Positions 57,862 to 64,000 of a DNA stretch of 64,000 nucleotides are shown here, piece after piece. The stretch is taken from the NCBI RefSeq assembly GCF_001885585.1, contig NZ_LSRP01000085.1:158398-222397 (forward strand). Reading direction: 5' to 3'. The notes under the pieces are model-generated. The model worked only from the letters and a program-made list of their open reading frames with translations. It searched no databases and was not told where the DNA came from. The translations under genes and the position numbers were made by a program. This DNA is from Pararhizobium antarcticum (lineage in GTDB: Bacteria; Pseudomonadota; Alphaproteobacteria; Rhizobiales; Rhizobiaceae). Within the stretch, counting starts at the first letter, position 1. Each line of letters opens with the position of its first letter.

Positions 57862-58568
57862 TAGAGAATGTTCCCGTCCCTTTGCTCTTGCCGAACAAAG
57901 TGTATCAATTCCCGCATATCGTCAAACAGCACGTCTGGCTCAAGTTGCAGCAAGGCCGCCTTATGGCGCTCGGAACGGGCGTGCGACGCGCCGGCAAAGG
58001 CAAAGACACGCATGCCGGCGGCCTTGGCCGCCTCGATGCCGGCAGGACTGTCCTCGATCACAATGCAGTTTTCAGCGGGAACGCCCATCTGGGCCGCGGC
58101 ATGGAGAAACAGATCGGGCGCCGGCTTACCCCTGGAAACCATCGATGCACTGAAAAGGTGGGGCTCCAGGCGATCGATGAGCCCGGTGATCGTCAGCGAA
58201 AGCCGGATGCGCTCCATCTGGCTGGACGAGGCAACGCAGCGCGGAACATCCAGTGCATCCAGCGCATCCGCAATGCCGTCAACCGCCTGCAGTTCCTTGC
58301 GGAAGCGCTGATAGAGGTCAAGCCGCATCTCCTCGAGAAACCGGTCATCGACGGCAAGGCCGTAATCCGTGTGCAGAATATCGGACATCGTCTGAAGGCT
58401 TTTTCCGAGAAACCGGACATAGGCCTCCTCGGCATCCATTTCGACGCCCGCATTGTGCAGCACCCGAACCAGAACATCGACCGACAAGGGTTCGCTGTCG
58501 ACCAGCACCCCGTCGCAGTCGAAGATCATCAGCTGGGGCGCGCGGGGCCGCATCCCGGTCAAAGCCAT
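57861..58568 (-). CDS. HAD-family sugar phosphatase / beta-phosphoglucomutase-like
   Basis: A 235-residue HAD hydrolase. Motif I is DCDGVLVDSE near residue 17, motif II CVASSSQ near 112, motif III in SRGKPAPD near 145, and motif IV VIEDSPAGIEAAKAAGM near 165. Such enzymes remove or move phosphate on sugar phosphates. In the polyol operon it may act on xylulose- or ribulose-type phosphates or serve as a repair enzyme. The ribosome site before ATG 58568 is poor. A second ATG at 58553 is an alternative start. Confidence 0.85.
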   Translation of the reverse strand: MALTGMRPRAPQLMIFDCDGVLVDSEPLSVDVLVRVLHNAGVEMDAEEAYVRFLGKSLQTMSDILHTDYGLAVDDRFLEEMRLDLYQRFRKELQAVDGIADALDALDVPRCVASSSQMERIRLSLTITGLIDRLEPHLFSASMVSRGKPAPDLFLHAAAQMGVPAENCIVIEDSPAGIEAAKAAGMRVFAFAGASHARSERHKAALLQLEPDVLFDDMRELIHFVRQEQRDGNIL

Positions 58569-58631
58569 GCAAGCGCGTGAAACGCGCGATCGGCTGCTAT
58601 CATGGTCTGCGGGCAGCTGAGGGCCATGGAA

Positions 58632-60116
58632 TCAATCTCCGAGTTTTCCATCGATATAGAGCTTCAGGGTCTCGCGTGTGCCCTTTTCCCAGAGTGTCGT
58701 CAACGCTTGGGCAAAACGGCGCTGGAACAGTTCCGATTGCGCAACTTCACCAAATATATCCGAAAGAGCAAGAAAGGCCTTTGGGTCATCCTTGGCTTTC
58801 AGCGCGGCCTCCTGGAGACGATCGGCACTGGCATCGTTGAAGGCGATCGCCTTGCCGCTGTCCGAGATGCCCGCGAAATAGCGGCACCAGAGAGCCGAAA
58901 CCAGCGACAATCCGACGACGTCCTCGCCCCGCGCGAGGCGATCGGCCGTCGAGGGCAGGATGAATTTCGGCTGCCGGTTGGAGCCGTCCTGCGCCAGCCG
59001 CGGGATCGTGTCGGCGATCTTCGGATTGAACAAACGGGTTTCGACGAGCCTGTAATAGTCGTTGAGATCCGTGTTCGGTACCGGCGGGATGACCGGGATG
59101 ATTTCATCGAATTCGAGTTTCTGCAGGAACGCCTGGATCAGCGGCTCCTCCATCGCCTCATGGACGAAATGGATGTCGAGAAGCGCCGCCGGATAGGCGA
59201 TTGCGGCGTGGCCGCCGTTGAGGATACGGATCTTCATGTGCTCGTAAGGTGCGACATCAGGCACGAACTGCACGCCAACGCTTTCCAGCGCAGGGCGACC
59301 GGCCGGAAAATGATCTTCCAGCACCCACTGTTTGAACTCTTCGCAGAACACCGGCCAGTTGTCGTCGATCGCGTATTCGGACGCGACGATGCCGACCTCG
59401 CGCGGCCCGGTCGCCGGCGTGATGCGATCGACCATGCCGTTCGGAAAGGCGACATTGGCATCGATCCAGTCCGCCATGCCCGGATCGGAAAGACGCGCCA
59501 GTCCGCACACAGCCGCATGGGTGACTTCCCCATTGCCGGGGATATTGTCGCAGGACATCACCGTAAATGGCGCGAGCCCCTTGGCCTTCCGGGCTTTGAG
59601 ACCGGCAATGATCAGCCCAAAGACCGTTTTCGGATCGTCCGGGGTTTGCCCGTCGGCAACGATTGCCGGATGCGCCGGATTGAACGTGCCCGATGCCGGG
59701 TCGATGAAATAACCGCCTTCGGTAATCGTCAGCGAAACGATGCGGATCGCAGGCTCCGCAAGCTGCGCAATCGTTGCCGTCGCATGGCCCGGGCGCAGAT
59801 AGTCGATCATCGGCCCGGTGACGCGGGCCGCACTCCGGTTGTTGTCCTGCTCAACCACCGTCGTCAGGAAGTCCTGCTCGGCAAGCTTGGCGCGCATCGC
59901 CTCGTCGGACGGCAGGACCCCTGCTCCGATGATCGCCCAGTCGTGATCGCGGCCGCTGCTGAACAGGTCGTCGAGATAGACGGCCTGGTGCGCCCGGTGA
60001 AAATTGCCAACGCCGAAATGCACGATGCCCGCCGACAGCACCGAACGATCATAGCCCGGAATGGTGGCGGTCGCCTGGATCTTGTCCAGCGTCGCTAGCG
60101 AAAGTTTGGTGGTCAT
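58632..60116 (-). CDS. mtlK: mannitol 2-dehydrogenase (polyol dehydrogenase)
   Basis: A 494-residue long-chain NAD-dependent polyol dehydrogenase that oxidises D-mannitol to D-fructose and often D-arabitol to D-xylulose. The Rossmann-type N-terminus contains HFGVGNFHRAHQAVYLDD, and the active-site KIRILNGGH block (Lys, Asn, His) is near residue 290. It sits between the HAD gene and smoS, as in the rhizobial smo-mtlK cluster. Confidence 0.93.
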   Translation of the reverse strand: MTTKLSLATLDKIQATATIPGYDRSVLSAGIVHFGVGNFHRAHQAVYLDDLFSSGRDHDWAIIGAGVLPSDEAMRAKLAEQDFLTTVVEQDNNRSAARVTGPMIDYLRPGHATATIAQLAEPAIRIVSLTITEGGYFIDPASGTFNPAHPAIVADGQTPDDPKTVFGLIIAGLKARKAKGLAPFTVMSCDNIPGNGEVTHAAVCGLARLSDPGMADWIDANVAFPNGMVDRITPATGPREVGIVASEYAIDDNWPVFCEEFKQWVLEDHFPAGRPALESVGVQFVPDVAPYEHMKIRILNGGHAAIAYPAALLDIHFVHEAMEEPLIQAFLQKLEFDEIIPVIPPVPNTDLNDYYRLVETRLFNPKIADTIPRLAQDGSNRQPKFILPSTADRLARGEDVVGLSLVSALWCRYFAGISDSGKAIAFNDASADRLQEAALKAKDDPKAFLALSDIFGEVAQSELFQRRFAQALTTLWEKGTRETLKLYIDGKLGD

Positions 60117-60147
60117 CGCATTGTCCTTTTCAAGCTGAGTCTCGAGC

Positions 60148-60921
60148 TCAGCTCATCCAGTTGCCGCCATCGACGTTGTATGTCTGCGACACGATATAAT
60201 TGCTCTCGCTGGAAGCGAGGAAGATGGCCATGCCGCAGAGATCTTCCGCCTGCCCCATGCGCCCGTAGGGAACCGCCTCGCCGACAAGACGGCGCTTTTC
60301 GCCGAGCGGCCGGTTCTCGTACTTTGCAAAAAGCGCATCAACCTGATCCCACATTTCGCTGTCGACGACACCCGGTGCGATGCCGTTGACGTTGATGCCG
60401 TGCTTGATCAGGTCGAGACCCGCCGACTGCGTGAAGCTGATGACGGCCGCCTTCGTTGCACAGTAGACGGCCACCAGCGGCTCGCCGCGACGGCCGGCCT
60501 GGCTCGCCATGTTGATGATCTTGCCGCCGCGCCCCTGCGCAATCATCTGCTTGGCTGCAGCCTGCATGGTGAACAAGGCGCCGGCGACATTGATGGAAAA
60601 CAGCGTGTCGAAGCTCTTGCGGGTGATCTCGACGATCGGCGCCAGATCAAACAAGGCCGCATTGTTGACCAGGATATCGAGCCCGCCGGTCTTGACGACG
60701 ACCGCAGCAATGGCCGCATCGATCGATACCTGATCCGTCACGTCCATCTCGACGGCATAGGCCGAAGAGCCGATCTGTGAAGCGGTTTGCTGCGCCCGCT
60801 CGAGATTGATATCGGCAATCGCCACAATCGCTCCCTCAGCCACATAGGCCTCGGCGAACGCCCGGCCGATGCCACGGGCGGATCCGGTTATAAGCGCGCT
60901 TTTTCCTTCGAGGCGTTTCAT
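60148..60921 (-). CDS. smoS: sorbitol dehydrogenase (SDR)
   Basis: A 257-residue SDR that oxidises D-glucitol to D-fructose and galactitol to tagatose. It shows the NAD motif [14 protein letters not shown], a VNNAALFD block, and the catalytic YCATKAAV (Tyr-x3-Lys near residue 153). It ends with a [10 protein letters not shown]-terminus like SmoS. It overlaps smoK by four bases (ATGA). Confidence 0.93.
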   Translation of the reverse strand: MKRLEGKSALITGSARGIGRAFAEAYVAEGAIVAIADINLERAQQTASQIGSSAYAVEMDVTDQVSIDAAIAAVVVKTGGLDILVNNAALFDLAPIVEITRKSFDTLFSINVAGALFTMQAAAKQMIAQGRGGKIINMASQAGRRGEPLVAVYCATKAAVISFTQSAGLDLIKHGINVNGIAPGVVDSEMWDQVDALFAKYENRPLGEKRRLVGEAVPYGRMGQAEDLCGMAIFLASSESNYIVSQTYNVDGGNWMS

Positions 60922-61919
60922 CGTATTGCCAACCCCTTTGCGTCGAAGCGGTGAATGCGGTCGGCGTCGGGGGTCAGGAAGACGGTATCGCCATGATGCA
61001 CGGCGACATCGCCACTGGTGCGAACGGTGACCATGCCGATACCGTCGACATGCACGTGCAGGAAAGTATCGGAGCCGAGATGTTCGGCGACGCCGACTGT
61101 GCCCTTCCAGCTACCGCTTTCACCCGACAGGCGGGTATGCTCCGGCCGGAACCCGATGGTGTGGGCGTTGAACGGCGCCGACACCGCCCCCGTGGCAAAA
61201 TTCATGCGCGGCGAGCCGATGAAGCCGGCGACGAAGAGATTGTCGGGCTTGTTGTAGAGTTCCAGCGGCGAGCCGACCTGCTCGATATTGCCGGCATTGA
61301 GCACGACGATCTTGTCGGCCATGGTCATGGCTTCGACCTGGTCATGGGTGACGTAGACCATGGTGGTCTTCAACTGTTGATGCAGTTCGCTGATCTCCAG
61401 CCGCATGGTGCCGCGCAGGGAGGCGTCGAGGTTCGACAGAGGTTCGTCGAAGAGAAACGCCGAGGGTTCGCGGACAATCGCGCGGCCGATGGCGACGCGC
61501 TGGCGCTGGCCGCCGGAAAGCTGGCCCGGCCGGCGGTCGAGGTAGCTGGTCAGGTTCAGCACCCGCGCCGCATCCGTGACCTTCTTGTCGATCAGCGCCG
61601 CATCGAGCTTGGCCATTTTCAAGGGAAAGGCGATGTTGTTGCGCACCGTCATATGCGGATAGAGCGCATAGGACTGGAACACCATGGCAAGGCCGCGCTT
61701 GGCCGGTGCCTCACCGGTGACGTCGCGCCCATCGATCTCGATCGTGCCGGACGTCGTGTCCTCGAGGCCAGCGATCAGGCGCAGCAATGTCGACTTGCCG
61801 CAGCCGGACGGCCCGACGAAGACCACGAATTCGCCGTCCTCTATGGTGAGGTCGATCGCCGGGATGACCTGGGTCTCGCCGAACGATTTATTGACCTTCT
61901 TCAGTGTGATGTTACCCAT
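60918..61919 (-). CDS. smoK: polyol ABC transporter ATPase
   Basis: A 333-residue MalK-type ATPase: Walker [10 protein letters not shown] near residue 36, signature [14 protein letters not shown], Walker [12 protein letters not shown], switch His in [10 protein letters not shown], then a C-terminal TOBE-type regulatory domain from about 235. It drives import of sorbitol, mannitol and related polyols by SmoE, SmoF and SmoG. Confidence 0.94.
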   Translation of the reverse strand: MGNITLKKVNKSFGETQVIPAIDLTIEDGEFVVFVGPSGCGKSTLLRLIAGLEDTTSGTIEIDGRDVTGEAPAKRGLAMVFQSYALYPHMTVRNNIAFPLKMAKLDAALIDKKVTDAARVLNLTSYLDRRPGQLSGGQRQRVAIGRAIVREPSAFLFDEPLSNLDASLRGTMRLEISELHQQLKTTMVYVTHDQVEAMTMADKIVVLNAGNIEQVGSPLELYNKPDNLFVAGFIGSPRMNFATGAVSAPFNAHTIGFRPEHTRLSGESGSWKGTVGVAEHLGSDTFLHVHVDGIGMVTVRTSGDVAVHHGDTVFLTPDADRIHRFDAKGLAIR

Positions 61920-61949
61920 GCGGGCCTCCCGGAATTGTCTTTTGTTGGC

Positions 61950-62774
61950 TTACTTGACGGCGCCGAAGGTCAGGCCGCGCACGAGTTGCTTCTGGCTGAA
62001 CCAGCCCATGATCAGGATCGGTGCGATCGCCAGCGTCGAGGCTGCCGAGAGCTTTGCCCAGAACAATCCTTGCGGACTGGAGAAGGAGGCGATGAAGGCC
62101 GTCAGCGGGGCCGCATCGGTCGTTGTCAGGCGAAGCGTCCAGAAAGCTTCGTTCCAGGCCAGGATGATGTTGAGCAGCATGGTCGATGCAATGCCCGGCA
62201 CCGCCATCGGCGTCAGCACGTACCAGATCTCGCCCCACATCGAGGCGCCGTCCATCCGTGCGGCTTCGAGGATCTCGCCGGGGATTTCCCGGAAGTAGGT
62301 GTAGAGCATCCAGATGACGATCGGCAGGTTGATCATCATCAGCATGAACATCAGGCCGATACGGCTATCGAGCAGGCCGAAGTCGCGGAAGATCAGGTAG
62401 ATCGGCATCAGCACGGCAACGGCCGGCATCATCTTGGTCGACAGCATCCACATCAGGATGTCCTTGGTCCTCTTGGTCGGCGAAAACGCCATCGACCAGG
62501 CGGCCGGAACCGAAATCAGCAGAGCAAGGAAGGTGGAGCCGACCGACAGGAAGACGGAGTTCATGAAGGGCTTGAAATAGTCCTTCTGGGTCTGCACGTC
62601 GATATAGCTCTGGAAGGTGCCGGACGGGATAATGTTGAAGCCCTGGATCGCCTCTGTCTCGGATTTGAACGAGGTGATGATCGTGTAGAGGATCGGGAAG
62701 AAGATAATCAGCGCGACGATCCAGGCGGCGACCGTGAAAAAGACGGTTCTTCTGGTTGAAACTGCACGTGCCAT
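61950..62774 (-). CDS. smoG: polyol ABC transporter permease
   Basis: A 274-residue MalG-type permease with six helices and the EAA loop EAARMDGASMWGEIWYVLTPMAVPG near residue 175. It pairs with SmoF to form the channel. It lies 12 bases after the smoF stop. Confidence 0.93.
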   Translation of the reverse strand: MARAVSTRRTVFFTVAAWIVALIIFFPILYTIITSFKSETEAIQGFNIIPSGTFQSYIDVQTQKDYFKPFMNSVFLSVGSTFLALLISVPAAWSMAFSPTKRTKDILMWMLSTKMMPAVAVLMPIYLIFRDFGLLDSRIGLMFMLMMINLPIVIWMLYTYFREIPGEILEAARMDGASMWGEIWYVLTPMAVPGIASTMLLNIILAWNEAFWTLRLTTTDAAPLTAFIASFSSPQGLFWAKLSAASTLAIAPILIMGWFSQKQLVRGLTFGAVK

Positions 62775-62786
62775 GGTCTTGTCCCC

Positions 62787-63659
62787 TTATTTGTCGAGGT
62801 TCTTGCCAACGGCGCGCATCAGGAAGAAGGCGACGATGTTGGCGAGGATGACGGCGATGATGCCCCCGGCGGATGCGCCGCCGACGTCATAGCCGAGAAG
62901 CGCGGTGCGGTAGATCAGGAAAGGCAGGTTCGTAGAGGCATACCCAGGCCCGCCATTGGTGGTGACGAGGATTTCCGCATAGACACCCAGAAGGAAGATG
63001 GTCTGGATCAGGATGACGACGGTGATCGAGCGGGCGAGATGCGGCACGGTCAGGTAGATGAAGCGGTTGAGGAAATTGGCGCCATCCATCTCGGCGGCTT
63101 CCTTCTGCTCGCCGTCGAGCGACTGCAGCGCCGTGAGCAGGATGAGCGTCGCAAACGGCAGCCACTGCCAGGCGACGATGATGACGATGGAAAACAGCGG
63201 CCACTGGGAAAACCAGTCGATCGGCTGCAACCCTAAAAAGCGGCTGATATCGGCAAAGACACCATAGCCGGGATGCATGATCATGTTCTTCCAGACCAGA
63301 GCCGCGACCGGCGGCATGACGAAGAACGGCGAGATCACCAGGATACGGACGATCCCCTGCCCCCACATCGGCTGGTCGATCAACAGCGCCAGCGCCACAC
63401 CGCCGACCACCGTGATCAAAAGAACCCCGCCGACCAGAAGCATGGTGTTCCAGATCGACTGGAAAAAGGCCGGATCCGAATAGAAATACTGGTAGTTGAA
63501 CAGACCGGCAAAACTGACATTGGTCGGATTGAGCAGGTTGTAGTTCTGGAACGAGAAATACAGCGTCATTGCCAGAGGCACGATCATCCAGATCAGGAGC
63601 AGCCCGACCGAGGGTGCCAGCATGAGACGCGCGAGTGCGCGGGTATTCTGCGTTGCCAT
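62787..63659 (-). CDS. smoF: polyol ABC transporter permease
   Basis: A 290-residue MalF-type permease with about six helices and the EAA loop EAAEMDGANFLNRFIYLTVPH near residue 190. It begins 188 bases after smoE, with an RNA hairpin in the gap. Confidence 0.93.
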   Translation of the reverse strand: MATQNTRALARLMLAPSVGLLLIWMIVPLAMTLYFSFQNYNLLNPTNVSFAGLFNYQYFYSDPAFFQSIWNTMLLVGGVLLITVVGGVALALLIDQPMWGQGIVRILVISPFFVMPPVAALVWKNMIMHPGYGVFADISRFLGLQPIDWFSQWPLFSIVIIVAWQWLPFATLILLTALQSLDGEQKEAAEMDGANFLNRFIYLTVPHLARSITVVILIQTIFLLGVYAEILVTTNGGPGYASTNLPFLIYRTALLGYDVGGASAGGIIAVILANIVAFFLMRAVGKNLDK

Positions 63660-63800
63660 GGGTACGACCTCCCTCTACCGGGCCGCTGCGCTCCGGACGG
63701 AGGACAGCGCACCAGCTTTCTTGTTCTTGTCTTCAAAGCTTGGTTGCCAAGCGTACCATACGTTCGCCAACCGTTTCTACGCCTGACGCCTGTTGGCCTT

Positions 63801-63828
63801 GGCTGCCCGGACCGAAATCCGGACAGCC
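63801..63828 (-). other. hairpin between smoE and smoF
   Basis: GGCTGCCCGGA and TCCGGACAGCC pair over 11 positions with one C-A mismatch and a 6-base loop, about 20 bases after the smoE stop. There is no T-run. Confidence 0.6.
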
Positions 63829-63847
63829 ACGTCCTTGGGAAGGAACG

Positions 63848-64000
63848 TTATTTGATGTAGCCGCTGCGGGTCTTTTCGCGGGTTGCTACATCCTGCGCCT
63901 GGGCGAGTGCATCGTCGACGGTCATCTGCCCGGCAAGCGCGCCGGAGAAGAGCTGCCCGACCGTTGTGCCGAGACCCTGGAATTCCGGGATCGCGACAAA
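63848..64000 (-). CDS. smoE: polyol ABC transporter substrate-binding protein, C-terminal end
   Basis: Only the last 50 codons are in the window. They read (minus strand) FVAIPEFQGLGTTVGQLFSG then a helix-rich end MTVDDALAQAQDVATREKTR and the final SGYIK, the usual C-terminus of a family 1 sugar/polyol binding protein. Its place before smoF makes SmoE the clear candidate. The N-terminal part and any signal peptide lie beyond the window. Confidence 0.85.
   Translation of the reverse strand, partial: FVAIPEFQGLGTTVGQLFSGALAGQMTVDDALAQAQDVATREKTRSGYIK

Noticed and set aside
60951..62759. Long plus-strand open frame opposite smoK and smoG
   Set aside because: It is an antisense shadow with His/Asp/Gln-rich low-complexity translation and no domain.
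1..64000. CRISPR arrays, insertion sequences and rRNA
   Set aside because: No regularly spaced repeats, transposase motifs, terminal inverted repeats or rRNA-like stretches were seen.

Overview
The window is about 60% G+C and densely coded. Gene content and order point to an alphaproteobacterium of the family Rhizobiaceae (Rhizobium/Agrobacterium clade). The main reasons are a gbpR-chvE-gguA-gguB-gguC-type locus joined to L-arabinonate degradation genes, an smoEFGKS-mtlK polyol operon, a hmu haem locus with an IRO-type box, and a complete phyR-nepR-ecfG general stress locus. I see no insertion sequence, prophage, CRISPR array or replication origin. It looks like chromosomal housekeeping and catabolic DNA. 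Two spots have an accessory flavour: a decayed vapC toxin, and a DUF429 gene beside a tRNA-Arg. LAYOUT. 1-7.8 kb: end of a DNA-alkylation-repair protein, a DEAD-box helicase behind a hairpin-rich leader, a small orphan, an EamA exporter, then an ATP-grasp/alpha-E/transglutaminase operon and a truncated vapC. 7.8-17.6 kb (mostly minus): L-arabonate dehydratase, ketoglutarate-semialdehyde dehydrogenase, AraD1/GguC, permease, ATPase and ChvE-like binding protein, with a divergent LysR (GbpR-like) gene. 17.6-24.6 kb: a J-domain-like protein, a small membrane protein, inositol dehydrogenase behind a GGAA-N6-TTCC IolR-type box, and a ROK regulator divergent from a xylose-type ABC transporter. 24.6-29 kb: a PhrB-type photolyase with an SDR partner, tRNA-Arg(CCG), a DUF429 protein and an SH3 protein. 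29-35.4 kb: a dipeptide ABC operon with an M19 dipeptidase. 35.7-43 kb: a lipoprotein hydrolase with a DUF4105 protein, a LacI/ThuA/Gfo sugar module with its operator, SMR exporter with TetR, and truncated haemoglobin with DUF423. 42.9-50.3 kb: haem acquisition (HmuP, HmuS, HmuT, HmuU, HmuV, TonB) plus a small operon encoding an IsdG/HmuQ-like haem monooxygenase, a DUF2325 protein, an unknown 89-residue protein and a VOC protein. 50.3-56.2 kb: general stress response: EcfG, NepR, PhyR, two HWE-family kinases, two EcfG-promoted membrane/envelope genes and a predicted EcfG-driven small RNA. 56.3-64 kb: polyol operon smoE(partial)FGKS-mtlK-HAD-D-ribulokinase. HOW IT WORKS TOGETHER. The sugar modules each pair an ABC importer with its own catabolic enzymes and, in several cases, a visible operator. 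All three sugar-binding-protein genes (chvE, xylF, smoE) are followed by a strong RNA hairpin before the membrane genes. The haem genes form two divergent transcription units sharing an IRO-like site, plus a third unit with a similar site. The stress locus carries perfect or near-perfect GGAAC-N16-CGTT promoters in front of phyR, nepR-ecfG, two membrane protein genes and an intergenic transcript. That transcript, minus strand near 56184 to 56055, is the most interesting item here. It is a predicted RNA of about 130 nt with four CCCCC runs, three of them in hairpin loops, an intrinsic terminator, and a consensus EcfG promoter, next to the genes that control EcfG.
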